A DNA stretch of 64,000 bases, from NCBI RefSeq assembly GCF_020164745.1, contig NZ_JAIUGV010000001.1:310001-374000 (forward strand). The letters are read 5' to 3'. This document shows positions 10,359-19,026 of the stretch, in pieces. The position numbers and the translations under genes were made by a program. The notes under the pieces were generated by a model. It was not told the origin of the DNA. It saw only the letters and a program-made list of their open reading frames with translations, and did not search any database. This stretch comes from Mesorhizobium sp. ES1-4 (GTDB lineage Bacteria > Pseudomonadota > Alphaproteobacteria > Rhizobiales > Rhizobiaceae). Position 1 is the first letter of the stretch; each line of letters starts with the position of its first letter.

Positions 10359-10951
10359 CGACGACGTTCTTCTTGATCCGCCATGCGACGCACGACAAAG
10401 TCGGCTCCTATCTTGCCGGGCGCATGGCCGGCGTTCGTCTTGGCGAGGCCGGCAAAGCTCAAGCGGAGCACCTTGGCGGGCGCATGGCGCAAGAGACGAT
10501 CGCCGCCATCCTGTGCAGCCCGCGCGAGCGCACGCGGGAGACGGCGCAGCCGATCGCTCTCGCCTGCGGTGTCGGTGAAATCGCGATCCGCGCCGAACTC
10601 GACGAGATCGACTTCGGCGACTGGTCCGGAAAGACCTTCGATGAACTGAACGGCGACGCCGGTTGGCGCGCGTGGAATGACCAGCGACAGGAGGCCAGGA
10701 CACCGAGCGGCGAGACCATGCTGGATGTCCAGCAGCGCATCGTCTCGCTGATGAACGCCGTTCGCGCGTTGCATCAGAACCAATGCGTCGCCCTGGTCAG
10801 CCACGCCGACGTCATCAAGGCCGCCGTCTGCAAGGTGCTCGGCTTGCCGGTCGGCGATTGCTTTCGCTTCGACATCGATCCCGCTTCGATCACGACGATC
10901 GTGTCGGGCGACTGGGGCTCAAAGCTCCTGCGAATGAATGAAGTTGCCTGA
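10355..10951 (+). CDS. Histidine phosphatase family protein, coupled to inositol phosphate synthase
   Basis: A 198-residue phosphoglycerate-mutase-like phosphatase. The catalytic RH is in [10 protein letters not shown] (Arg9-His10, RHA rather than RHG). The acidic [12 protein letters not shown] and the second histidine in [12 protein letters not shown] are present, so the active site looks complete. ATG 10355 overlaps the synthase stop; a longer in-frame start inside the synthase gene was rejected. Families of this type act on sugar phosphates, phosphosugar nucleotides and cobalamin precursors. Coupling suggests inositol phosphate as substrate, which is inference only. Confidence 0.82.
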   Translation: MTTTFFLIRHATHDKVGSYLAGRMAGVRLGEAGKAQAEHLGGRMAQETIAAILCSPRERTRETAQPIALACGVGEIAIRAELDEIDFGDWSGKTFDELNGDAGWRAWNDQRQEARTPSGETMLDVQQRIVSLMNAVRALHQNQCVALVSHADVIKAAVCKVLGLPVGDCFRFDIDPASITTIVSGDWGSKLLRMNEVA

Positions 10952-10965
10952 CGAGGAAATTCCCC

Positions 10966-12066
10966 ATGCGGATGGTCATTTTCGGTCTTACCGTCACATC
11001 TTCATGGGGGAACGGCCATGCCACGCTGTGGCGTGGGCTGATCCGCGCCCTCGCCCGGCTGGGCTGGTCCATCACCTTTTTCGAACGCGACACTCCCTAC
11101 TATGCCGGGACCCGCGATCTGGACCAGCTCGATGGAGGCAACGTCGTTGTCTATCCGGACTGGGAGGACATCCGTCGCGTGGCGGAGCAGGCGATGAAGC
11201 AAGCGGATGTCGTCGTCATCACCTCCTACTGTGCCGACGCCGTGGAGGCTTCGCGCCTCGCGCAGCAGGCAAGTCGCGGATTGCGTGTCTTCTACGATCT
11301 CGACACTCCGGTCACCCTTGCCCGCATCGAGCAAGGCGAGCGTCCCCCCTATTTCGGACCTGAGGGGCTCGCCGATTACGATCTTGTCCTGAGCTACACC
11401 GGCGGCTCGGCGCTCGACGCGCTGAGGACGGTCCTGGGTGCGCGCCACGTGTTGCCGCTCTACGGGCATGTCGATCCGGACCAGCACCGGCCGGCAGAGA
11501 GGCGGGCCGAATTCGCCGGTGATCTGTCCTATCTCGGTACCTACGCGGCCGATCGCCAGGCCGGCGTCGAGGAACTGCTGGTCCGCCCGGCCATGCGCCT
11601 GCCCGATCAGCGCTTCATCATCGGCGGTGCACAGTATCCGCAGGAATTCCCGTGGGTCGACAACATCTTCTTCGTCAGGCATCTGCCGCCCGCCGACCAT
11701 CCGGCGTTCTTCTCGTCGTCGCGGCTGACGCTCAACGTCACGCGGGAAGCGATGGCGCAAAAGGGCTGGTGCCCTTCGGGACGGCTCTTCGAAGCGGCTG
11801 CGTGCGGAGCTGCGATCGTCACTGACGTATGGCCAGGCCTCGCGGAATTCTTCGAACCCGGCCGCGAACTGCTGTTGGCGCGGGACACGGATGACGTGGT
11901 CGCCGCACTGCAATTGCCGGAGTCCGAGCTCGACGATATCCGAAGGCGTGCCCGCGAGCGCGTCTTGAGCGAACACACGTCCACCAGGCGCGCGGCGGAA
12001 CTGGATGGAATTGTGGCCGATGCCTTGCGAAATCCGGTCGGCGCGCCAATGAAGGAAGCAGTCTGA
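10966..12066 (+). CDS. CgeB-like glycosyltransferase, fourth copy
   Basis: A 366-residue paralogue of the third copy. It has TSSWGNGHATLWRGLIRAL, FERDTPYYAGTRDL, the central YDLDTPVTLARI and the donor-domain RLFEAAACGAAIVTDVWPGL. A good Shine-Dalgarno (GAGGAA) precedes ATG 10966. It follows the phosphatase by 14 bases and shares one base with the nucleotidyltransferase gene. Cytoplasmic; substrate unknown. Confidence 0.85.
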   Translation: MRMVIFGLTVTSSWGNGHATLWRGLIRALARLGWSITFFERDTPYYAGTRDLDQLDGGNVVVYPDWEDIRRVAEQAMKQADVVVITSYCADAVEASRLAQQASRGLRVFYDLDTPVTLARIEQGERPPYFGPEGLADYDLVLSYTGGSALDALRTVLGARHVLPLYGHVDPDQHRPAERRAEFAGDLSYLGTYAADRQAGVEELLVRPAMRLPDQRFIIGGAQYPQEFPWVDNIFFVRHLPPADHPAFFSSSRLTLNVTREAMAQKGWCPSGRLFEAAACGAAIVTDVWPGLAEFFEPGRELLLARDTDDVVAALQLPESELDDIRRRARERVLSEHTSTRRAAELDGIVADALRNPVGAPMKEAV

Positions 12067-12869
12067 TGCTGGGCATCGTGCCCGCTGCCGGACGTGGCAG
12101 CCGCATTCAACCACTTGGCTTCTCGAAGGAGCTGCTGCCGGTCGGCAGCCGGATCGACGGACAGACCGAACGTCCCTGCGCCGTAAGCGAGTATCTGGTG
12201 CGACGCATGATCCAGGCCGGCGTCGACAAGATTTGTTTCATCATCGGATCGGGCAAGTCCGACATCCTCGAATACTACGCCGCCGGCTACGGTGACGCGG
12301 CGGCGCTTTTTGTGGTGCAGCCCAATCCGGTCGGTCTCTGCGATGCGATTTTCCGGGCAGCGCCCCTGGTCGCGCCCGACGAGGTGGTCTTGGTCGGCCT
12401 TCCGGATACGATCTGGTTTCCCGAGGACGGTTTCTGCCACCTGCCTGACGATCAGCTTTCGTTTCTGCTCTTCCCGGTGGATCACCCGGAATTCTTCGAC
12501 GCCGTCCTTACCGATGACGACGAGCGTGTGATCGAAATCCAGGTTAAGCAGCAGGGTGCAGCCACGAACTGGGTCTGGGGTGCGTTCAAGATGCCCGGTC
12601 ATGTCCTGCATCGGCTTGCGGCACTGTGGCGCGAGCGCGACCACCGTGACGAATACATCGGGACGTTGGTCAACGCCTACCTTGCGGCCGGCGGCGTGGC
12701 CCACGGTGTCAAGGCAGGGTCCGCCTATGTCGATGTCGGTACCTTCAACGGCTATCGCACAGCCCTGCGGTTGCTCGAAGACGGTATCCCATCCGCCCCT
12801 CACCAGTCCGCCGCGATCATGCCCGGCACGCATTCGCATGTGCCCGTCGTTCCAGGCGAAGGAGCCTGA
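12066..12869 (+). CDS. Sugar-1-phosphate nucleotidyltransferase family protein
   Basis: A 267-residue protein with the nucleotidyltransferase signature AAGRGSRIQPLGFSKELLP at the N-terminus (GxGxR and the catalytic Lys) and a FIIGSGKSDILEYY block as in glucose-1-phosphate thymidylyl/uridylyltransferases. VGLPDTIWFP carries the metal-binding Asp. It would make an NDP-sugar, or possibly an NDP-polyol, for the glycosyltransferases. It directly follows the fourth CgeB-like gene and precedes the methyltransferase by two bases. Substrate not determinable. Confidence 0.82.
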   Translation: MLGIVPAAGRGSRIQPLGFSKELLPVGSRIDGQTERPCAVSEYLVRRMIQAGVDKICFIIGSGKSDILEYYAAGYGDAAALFVVQPNPVGLCDAIFRAAPLVAPDEVVLVGLPDTIWFPEDGFCHLPDDQLSFLLFPVDHPEFFDAVLTDDDERVIEIQVKQQGAATNWVWGAFKMPGHVLHRLAALWRERDHRDEYIGTLVNAYLAAGGVAHGVKAGSAYVDVGTFNGYRTALRLLEDGIPSAPHQSAAIMPGTHSHVPVVPGEGA

Positions 12870-12871
12870 CC

Positions 12872-13633
12872 ATGTTGCATTCCCACGCCGAAATCCGCCG
12901 GCGCATCGACGCGCTCGGCCCATGGTTTCACAACATGGAACTGGCCGGTGTCGAAACCGCGCCCCACCACTTTCTCGGCAATTACCCGCTGATCAAATGG
13001 CGCAAATTCGCTGACGCCATACCCGCCGATCTGGCCGGCAAGACCGTGCTGGACATCGGTTGCAATGCCGGCTTCTATTCAATCGAGATGAAACGGCGGG
13101 GCGCTGCCCGTGTCCTCGGCATCGATTTCGACGAGGCCTATCTGGCGCAGGCCCGCTTTGCGGCCGAGATCGCGGACTGCGACATCGAATTCCAGAAATT
13201 GTCGGTCTACGACGTTGGTGCCCTGCGCGAGACGTTCGACGTCGTGCTGTTCATGGGCGTGCTTTACCATCTGCGCCACCCCTTGCTTGCGCTCGACTTG
13301 ATCCGCGAGCACGTCGCCGGCGACCTGATGATCTTTCAGTCCATGCAACGGGGCAGCACGGATCTGCCCGATCTGGAAGAGAATTATCACTTCTGGACGC
13401 AAGACCTGTTCGACCGGCCAGAATATCCCAAGCTACACTTCGTCGAGCACCGCTATGCGGATGATCCGACCAACTGGTGGATACCCAACCGGGCCTGCAC
13501 CGAGGCGATGCTACGCAGTGCGGGCTTCGAGATCGTTCTGCATCCCGAGCAGGAGGTCTATTTCTGCCGCGTCGCCGGCGACCCGGCCGGCGGTGGCGCG
13601 ATTTATCCGTCGAAAGGAAAGCTCCATGATTGA
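12872..13633 (+). CDS. SAM-dependent methyltransferase, TIGR04290-like
   Basis: A 253-residue class I methyltransferase. SAM-binding motif I is KTVLDIGCNAGFYSIEMKRR. The N-terminal RIDALGPWFHNMELAGVET and GNYPLIKWRKF blocks and LFMGVLYHLRHPLLALDLI match, as I recall, the TIGR04290 (Rta_06860-type) family that co-occurs with the radical SAM type seen earlier in this locus; tRNA wobble carboxymethyltransferase CmoB is a distant relative. RBS GAAGGAG lies just before ATG 12872. It overlaps the next gene by eight bases. Probable target is a sugar or small-molecule hydroxyl; unknown. Confidence 0.82.
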   Translation: MLHSHAEIRRRIDALGPWFHNMELAGVETAPHHFLGNYPLIKWRKFADAIPADLAGKTVLDIGCNAGFYSIEMKRRGAARVLGIDFDEAYLAQARFAAEIADCDIEFQKLSVYDVGALRETFDVVLFMGVLYHLRHPLLALDLIREHVAGDLMIFQSMQRGSTDLPDLEENYHFWTQDLFDRPEYPKLHFVEHRYADDPTNWWIPNRACTEAMLRSAGFEIVLHPEQEVYFCRVAGDPAGGGAIYPSKGKLHD

Positions 13634-14558
13634 AGCCGCGATGATCTGGAACGAGCCCAATAACAAGTCGCACTGGGACCCCGAGCTCGACCCTGATTGG
13701 AGCCGCTTTGCCAGGATGGCAATCCTGTCGGCGGATGCGATCGCGTCCGAGAACCCGGCTCTGACAAAGGTGCTTGGCGGTATATCGCCAATAGACCCCG
13801 ACTTTATCGCGCGCATGAAGGGATTTGGCGTGCTGAACCATGTCGACGCCGTTGCGGTACACGGCTTTCCTCTTGACTGGAACTTATGGCAAATTCAGGA
13901 ATGGCCGCAGAAGATCGGCGAGATCGCAGCCGTCACCGATCTTCCCATCTGGGTCAGCGAGGTCGGGATATCAACCTTCGGGGCCGAGGAAATACAGGTC
14001 TGGGGGCTCAAGCGCACTGCCGAATTGCTGCTCGGCAACGCACCACGAATCCAGTGGTACAGCCTCTATGACCTTCCGCGCGAATGGGGAGCAACGACGC
14101 GGCATCGCGAAGCGGAGGGCTCCTCCTATTATCGTCATTTCCACATGGGGCTGCTGCGCCAGGACGGTACGCCGAAGCCGGCGATGGAAGAATTCCTGCG
14201 CTACACGCCTGCAATGGGGCTGGTGCAGTGGTTTCATTTCGAGGACCCGCGACTGGACGACGCCGTCGCCTGGATGAAGCGGCTCGGCGTCACCAACGTG
14301 CGCACGGGGCTTTCCTGGGCCGACAGCTTCAGGCCGAATGCGTTGGACTGGTTCGACCGACAGATGGAAGCCCTCGCCGCTTTCGATGTCACGGTTACCT
14401 TCTGCTTCACGCCCGAGCATCGTGGGATGATGCCTCATCACACCAGCCCTCCGCTGGTCCCCGGGGAATTCGCTGAATTCTGCGCATCGATGGTCCGTCG
14501 CTACGCACCCGGCATGACGTCCGCCTCGCTCCCGACGCGGCGAGCCTCGGCTGCGTGA
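13626..14558 (+). CDS. Glycoside hydrolase clan-A-like protein with apparently permuted barrel order
   Basis: A 310-residue protein. The clan GH-A acid/base motif NEP is at the very N-terminus (AAMIWNEPNN, Glu10) and the nucleophile-type segment DLPIWVSEVG follows near Glu112. Next come LYDLPREWG and a GLLRQDGTPKPAMEEF block normally found at the end of a GH39/GH5-like barrel. Residues ~205-300 then resemble the beginning of such a barrel: MKRLGVTNVRTGLSWAD, VTVTFCFTP, GEFAEFCASMVRRYAP. The order is thus beta4-8 then beta1-3. ATG 13626 is the only start that fits, since upstream frame is methyltransferase coding. Possible roles are trimming or transglycosylation of the locus product, or an inactive relative. 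No signal peptide is seen. Confidence 0.75.
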   Translation: MIEAAMIWNEPNNKSHWDPELDPDWSRFARMAILSADAIASENPALTKVLGGISPIDPDFIARMKGFGVLNHVDAVAVHGFPLDWNLWQIQEWPQKIGEIAAVTDLPIWVSEVGISTFGAEEIQVWGLKRTAELLLGNAPRIQWYSLYDLPREWGATTRHREAEGSSYYRHFHMGLLRQDGTPKPAMEEFLRYTPAMGLVQWFHFEDPRLDDAVAWMKRLGVTNVRTGLSWADSFRPNALDWFDRQMEALAAFDVTVTFCFTPEHRGMMPHHTSPPLVPGEFAEFCASMVRRYAPGMTSASLPTRRASAA

Positions 14559-14714
14559 GGCTCTCATGCGATCAGGTCCGCGATCATCGGATGCACCGAC
14601 CGAGTTCGTAGCTTGCGGTTGCCAAGCGATTCGCCACAATTCACTGTCGAGCTTCGAGGATTTGCGGCCGTTCGCAACCGCCCTGGGCCATCCGGCATCG
14701 TGGCTCGGCCGGCC

Positions 14715-15779
14715 ATGACGCTTACCGTCCTCAATGTCGCCTATCCCCTCGCGCCTGTGGGACCGGACGCGGTCGGGGGTGCTGAACAGGTCCTGTCGAT
14801 GCTCGATCGGGCACTGGTTCACGCGGGTCACCGGTCTATCGTCATCGGCTGCCGGGGCTCCAGCGCCAGTGGCACCCTTGTGGAAACACCGGCGGAACGC
14901 GGCGTGCTCGACGAGGCGGCAAAGGGCCGCGCGCAGCAGGCTCATCGGACCGCGATCGCTACTGCCCGCGCCCGTTGGCCGATCGACGTGGTTCATCTCC
15001 ATGGCATCGACTTCGACGCCTACCTGCCACCGGATGGCCCGACGTTGGTGACCCTTCACCTGCCATTGGACTGGTATCCGGCCGAGGCACTGCGCCCGAC
15101 GCGCGACGACGTGTGGCTCCACGCCGTCTCGGCTGCCCAGCAGAAAGCCGCGCCTCCCGGCGCCAGGCTGGCGGCGCCAATTCCGAATGGAGTTGACATG
15201 GATGCGCTGAGCCTGCAGCAACCGAAGCGCGACTTTGCACTAGTTCTGAGCCGGGTCTGCCCGGAAAAGGGCATTCACCTGGCGCTGGACGCAGCCAAAC
15301 TGGCAGGCGTGCCACTGGTTGTCGGCGGCAAGGTCTATCCCTACGAAACGCACACGCGGTATTTTCGCGACGAGGTCCAACCTCGCCTCGATGGCCGCCG
15401 CCGCTTTCTTGGCCCGCTCGGTTTCACCGCGAAGCGACGCTTTCTCAACGCAGCACGCTGTCTGGTCATCCCGAGCCTTGCCGCCGAAACCAGTTCACTT
15501 GTCGCCATGGAGGCCCTGGCCTGCGGCACGCCGGTCGTGGCTTTTCCAAATGGCGCGCTTCCCGATGTGATCGAGCATGGCAGGACTGGCTTTCTCGTCA
15601 ACACTATCGACGAGATGGCCAAGGCCATCGTTGCGGCATCCAGCCTGGACGCCGAGGCATGCAGGACCGAGGCGCGGCGGCGGTTTTCGCTGCAAGGAAT
15701 GATCTCATCCTACATGGACGCCTATCAAAGGCTGGCACGACTTGGCACCGACGCCGCGCGCGTCGCGGTCACACCGTGA
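14715..15779 (+). CDS. Glycosyltransferase family 4
   Basis: A 354-residue GT-B enzyme. The N-terminus is VLNVAYPLAPVGPDAVGGAE, mid-protein is VVHLHGIDFDAYLP, and the donor domain has LVLSRVCPEKGIHLALDAA and the E-x7-E in ETSSLVAMEALACGTPVVAF. An upstream in-frame extension to 14613 has no family similarity, so ATG 14715 is preferred. The stop overlaps the GTG of the acyltransferase gene. Several such proteins are annotated as glycogen/colanic-acid type transferases; the acceptor is unknown here. Confidence 0.85.
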   Translation: MTLTVLNVAYPLAPVGPDAVGGAEQVLSMLDRALVHAGHRSIVIGCRGSSASGTLVETPAERGVLDEAAKGRAQQAHRTAIATARARWPIDVVHLHGIDFDAYLPPDGPTLVTLHLPLDWYPAEALRPTRDDVWLHAVSAAQQKAAPPGARLAAPIPNGVDMDALSLQQPKRDFALVLSRVCPEKGIHLALDAAKLAGVPLVVGGKVYPYETHTRYFRDEVQPRLDGRRRFLGPLGFTAKRRFLNAARCLVIPSLAAETSSLVAMEALACGTPVVAFPNGALPDVIEHGRTGFLVNTIDEMAKAIVAASSLDAEACRTEARRRFSLQGMISSYMDAYQRLARLGTDAARVAVTP

Positions 15780-16768
15780 GCGAACCTGTGCTGCGTAGCG
15801 AGATCATCGATGATCCGGCGCAATTCGATACCCTCGCGCCGCACTGGTGGAAGCTGTGGGAGCAGAGTTCCTCGGCTACGCCGTTTCAATCTCCCGCCTG
15901 GCTGGTGCCATGGTGGCGCACGTTCGCGCCCGGAGGCCTGGCGACGGTGGCGGTCTGGCGCGGAGGCGATCTGATAGGGCTGGCGCCGCTCTATCTCGAG
16001 CACGGAACCGCTGGCTCGAAACTTCTTCCGGTCGGGATTTCGCTCAGCGACTATCTGGACATCCTGTGCGTCCCGGGCACCGAAGCCCTGGTCGCCGCCG
16101 CAATTGCTGAAAAGATCCGGTCGGTTGAATGGTCGCAATGGGTCTTGTCGGATTTGCCCCAAGACGCTGCCGGTCTTGCCATGATCTATCCCGACCTGAA
16201 GGCGGGGCGGCCAAGCCTTCATGGCGCTTGCCCCGTGCTCGCTATCGCCGGCGACGAAACCCTCGCGGGCTGTGTGCCCTCCCGCCGAAGGCGCCAGTTG
16301 CGACGGGCGCGACAGGCCGCGGCCAGGCGCGGCCGGACCGCGTTGTCGTCGGCACGCGGTGAACCCCAAGCCTTCCTTGATCAGTTGATCCGCCTTCACG
16401 ACGCGCGCTGGGCCGGACGCGGAGGTGGTGTGTTGGCCGACGTCGCTGTAAAGCGATTCCACAGGCATTCGCTTCCCCTGCTCGACGCTTGTGGCCTTGC
16501 CCGGTGCTGGCTGCTCGCAATCGATGGCAGAACCGTCGGCGTCTATTACGGTTTTCATCATCGCGGTCGCGCCTATGCCTATCTCGGGGGCTTCGACCCT
16601 TCTTATGCCGAAGAGAGTCCAGGCGCGATCCTGATCGGCCACGCGATCGAGGAGTCTATCCGCGAGGGGGCGCACGAGTTCGATTTCCTGCGCGGTCAGG
16701 AGGCCTACAAATATGGCTGGGGCGCCGTCGACAGGTGGACGATGCGCAGGGTCTGGACGCGGAACTGA
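15776..16768 (+). CDS. GNAT-type acyltransferase, CelD/BcsL-like
   Basis: A 330-residue protein with the FQSPAWLVPWWRTFAP block of the CelD/FemAB-like GNAT superfamily found in cellulose and polysaccharide loci. The second half has LLAIDGRTVGVYYGFHHRGR, then YAYLGGFDPSYAEESPG, and FDFLRGQEAYKYGWGA, all conserved in this group. GTG 15776 overlaps the previous stop as GTGA and is chosen as the start. It probably acylates or aminoacylates a glycan or lipid-linked precursor in the cytoplasm; the donor is unknown. Confidence 0.8.
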   Translation: MSEPVLRSEIIDDPAQFDTLAPHWWKLWEQSSSATPFQSPAWLVPWWRTFAPGGLATVAVWRGGDLIGLAPLYLEHGTAGSKLLPVGISLSDYLDILCVPGTEALVAAAIAEKIRSVEWSQWVLSDLPQDAAGLAMIYPDLKAGRPSLHGACPVLAIAGDETLAGCVPSRRRRQLRRARQAAARRGRTALSSARGEPQAFLDQLIRLHDARWAGRGGGVLADVAVKRFHRHSLPLLDACGLARCWLLAIDGRTVGVYYGFHHRGRAYAYLGGFDPSYAEESPGAILIGHAIEESIREGAHEFDFLRGQEAYKYGWGAVDRWTMRRVWTRN

Positions 16769-16772
16769 TACC

Positions 16773-17732
16773 ATGAGCGCGACCGGCCCAAAATCAGCCC
16801 AGCGCCGGACAGCTATGAGATCGGCCATCGAAGCCTGCATGGAGGATAGTGCTTGCGCCGAAGTCGTCGTCGCCAGGCTGGCGCTTTACCTGCAGACAGG
16901 GATCGGGGCGGCGGAATTGGCGGAGATCGTCCTTGATACCATCCCGTCGGTTCCGCGAGACGCGGACAGACTTCAAGAGGTAGCCGGGCTGCTTCGCCGC
17001 AACCCAGGCGCCTTCGCCATTTTGGGGGCGACGGGCGCGGCCGTTCGCCACGCACGCGACGAGGACGAGACGGATGCCGATGTCGTCACGCGATTGGCAT
17101 CGAGCTTCGATGCGGCGGCAGCAATTTCGGGAACGGCAAGCGTCCAACTCGCATCCCTCGGCGATGAGGACAGGCTGTCAGCCACCACCGGCGAAATCGT
17201 TGCGTGGCTCAAGGAGCAGGATTTCACAGGAACCAGCCGGGACATCCTGGACATTGGTTGCGGCATCGGCCGTTTCGAGGGTGCGCTTTCCAACTCCTTC
17301 AACCGGGTGGTCGGCATCGACATATCCTCGCGGATGATCTCCATCGCCTCCGAGCGGTGCGCCGCACTGAGCAATGTTGAGGTGCGGCAAACCTCCGGTC
17401 TCGATTTGACCGAATTCGACGACAGAAGTTTCGATTGCGTGCTGGCGGTCGACTGCTTTCCTTATCTGGTTCTGGCCGGCATGGCTGAGCGGCATTTCGA
17501 GGAGATTGCGCGCGTTCTGAGACGGCCAGGCTGGCTGGCCCTGCTGAACTATTCCTACCGCGGATCGCTTTTTTTGGACCGCGCCGATATCAGCCGTCTG
17601 GCCGAAGCCCACCAATTACGAGTTGTCGTCAATGGCGAGAACCCTTTCCGGTCATGGGATGGCGACGCATTCCTGCTTGCGCATGGCGGCGGAACATTAC
17701 CGCTCGCTGCCGGTTCGGACCGGAGGCGCTGA
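16773..17732 (+). CDS. SAM-dependent methyltransferase (Methyltransf_11 type)
   Basis: A 319-residue protein. The N-terminal ~150 residues are helical and not assignable. The SAM-binding motif ILDIGCGIGRFEGALS lies near residue 170, with motif II DCVLAVDCFPYLVLAG and VLRRPGWLALLNYS downstream. ATG 16773 follows the acyltransferase by four bases, so it is the last gene of the glycan locus. A promoter-like GGAAC box lies inside its 3' end, serving the next gene. Target unknown. Confidence 0.8.
   Translation: MSATGPKSAQRRTAMRSAIEACMEDSACAEVVVARLALYLQTGIGAAELAEIVLDTIPSVPRDADRLQEVAGLLRRNPGAFAILGATGAAVRHARDEDETDADVVTRLASSFDAAAAISGTASVQLASLGDEDRLSATTGEIVAWLKEQDFTGTSRDILDIGCGIGRFEGALSNSFNRVVGIDISSRMISIASERCAALSNVEVRQTSGLDLTEFDDRSFDCVLAVDCFPYLVLAGMAERHFEEIARVLRRPGWLALLNYSYRGSLFLDRADISRLAEAHQLRVVVNGENPFRSWDGDAFLLAHGGGTLPLAAGSDRRR
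17691..17715 (+). promoter_or_regulatory. Weak EcfG-type promoter candidate upstream of nepR-like gene
   Basis: GGAAC (17691-17695), a 16-base spacer and GGTT (17712-17715), inside the end of the methyltransferase gene and about 255 bases before the nepR-like start. It fits the loose GGAAC-N18-TT form only; the distance and coding location make it tentative. Confidence 0.3.
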
Positions 17733-17970
17733 GCGCGTACTGGACGGCAATCGAATCAAGTCCGACCAATATCAGGATCAGGCCTCGAACCACTTGCCGA
17801 AGGAGATAAAGCGGTCGCGCCACATCCTTGGCCTGCGGCGATACAGGGCTGAGGAAAATAAAACTGTGCAAGGCCAGCCGGGCAACCGCGCCGACGGCGA
17901 ACCTCACGTTGTAATGTCGAGCATTCGTCACCACAATATGATCAAGGGACTGCTGTCTACCCAAGAGAAC

Positions 17971-18150
17971 ATGATGTCTCGTTCGAGCGATGATACGGTG
18001 GACCCAGAATTCAGTCCGGCTATGGATCTGGAGATCGCTTCTCTCCTGTCTGCGATAGAGCGCGAAAAAGTTCCGGACCGGCTGACCAGACTGGCGATGG
18101 AGTTGCAACACGCGCTGGTCGAGAGACGTCGGCGTGGCGTGAAAAACTGA
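17971..18150 (+). CDS. NepR-like anti-sigma factor
   Basis: A 59-residue protein. Its core IASLLSAIEREKVPDRLTRL, then AMELQHALVERRRRG, matches the NepR pattern (a helix, V/I-P-D/E-R-hydrophobic, a second helix). NepR proteins sequester EcfG sigma factors and are released by phosphorylated PhyR in the alphaproteobacterial general stress response. ATG 17971 (or 17974) follows an AAGAGA box. An earlier ATG at 17938 is possible. Its stop abuts the stop of the sigma gene on the opposite strand, an unusual convergent layout. No phyR is visible in the window. Confidence 0.72.
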   Translation: MMSRSSDDTVDPEFSPAMDLEIASLLSAIEREKVPDRLTRLAMELQHALVERRRRGVKN

Positions 18151-18714
18151 CTATCTGCGGCTGTCGCCCTCGATATCGAGTTGACCGTCCGCCAGATGGT
18201 TTCGCCGTTCGATCAGTGTCTGCAGCGAATTCTCCCCAAGCAATACGAGAATGTTGGCGCGGGCACGGTTCAGCCTGCTTTTGACCGTCCCTACAGCGCA
18301 GCCGCATATCTCGGCCGTTTCCTCATAGCTCACTCCCAGAACGCCGATCAGCATCAGAACCTCGCGTTGGTGCTCGGGTAGCTTTTGAATGGCGCCGTGA
18401 ACTTCCTTGCTCTGAACGCTCCATTCCTGCGTGGCTTCCGAAATCGGTCTGGAAGATGCACAATCGAGCAGGCCCGGGGCTTCCCGCGCGGCGATCTTGA
18501 TCCGGGTGTAGTAAGTGTTGCGCATGATGGTGAAGAGCCATGACTTCATGCGCGTGCCGGGTTCGAACTTGTCGATGTTGGCGAGGCCCTTGGTCAGTGT
18601 CTCCTGCACCAGATCGTCGGCATCGTCGGGGACACGGCAGAAGGTACGCGCGAAAGCCCGCAGGGCCGGTATCAGCTCAACGATGGAAACTTCATTGGTT
18701 TCCTTGTCGGCCAA
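18151..18714 (-). CDS. EcfG-like ECF sigma factor of the general stress response
   Basis: About 187 residues. Region 2 is visible in CRVPDDADDLVQETLTKGLA and MKSWLFTIMRNTYY. Region 4 is visible in AIQKLPEHQREVLMLIGV and YEETAEICGCAVGTVKSRLN. These are hallmarks of the EcfG/RpoE2 (ECF15) group. The chosen start is TTG 18714, preceded by GGAGG at seven bases; TTG 18735 is an alternative. An open extension to 18870 was not used, because an EcfG-type promoter lies inside it. The gene is convergent with the NepR-like gene and is probably autoregulated. Confidence 0.85.
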   Translation of the reverse strand: MADKETNEVSIVELIPALRAFARTFCRVPDDADDLVQETLTKGLANIDKFEPGTRMKSWLFTIMRNTYYTRIKIAAREAPGLLDCASSRPISEATQEWSVQSKEVHGAIQKLPEHQREVLMLIGVLGVSYEETAEICGCAVGTVKSRLNRARANILVLLGENSLQTLIERRNHLADGQLDIEGDSRR

Positions 18715-19026
18715 GAGGTAGCCTCCGGATGACAATGGTCCAGCTCCAAGAAGAAAGAATGTATGAACGCAACCCCTGCTAAATGCATGGAAGTTTGGTT
18801 CGTTCCTCGTGCTGGAGACAACTCTTCGGAAATTCCACAGCTCGAAAAAGCTGTCGTCCAACCGGTGCACACCCTGCCGCAGGTGATGCCCGTTCGAGTA
18901 CGCGTGCGCGGCGTTCCTTTATAGGAACATAAGCCGCACCGGTGACCTATCATGGCTAGCGAACGGACCACCGCTCATCGTCGCCGACAACAACGGCCGG
19001 ATCTCGCCCGCGACGTCCGCGGCCGC
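18715..19026. other. Intergenic region with inverted repeat
   Basis: Besides the sigma promoter candidate it holds a short inverted repeat, GTTCC-TTTATA-GGAAC near 18914-18929, which puts a GGAAC -35-like box on both strands. Neither copy has a TT at the expected -10 distance. No gene is seen. Confidence 0.4.
18782..18806 (-). promoter_or_regulatory. Putative EcfG-type promoter of the sigma gene (autoregulation)
   Basis: Read on the minus strand: GGAAC (18806-18802), 18 bases, then TT (18783-18782). It lies about 70 bases before the TTG start. It matches the loose rhizobial consensus but lacks the CG of a full CGTT. Confidence 0.4.
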
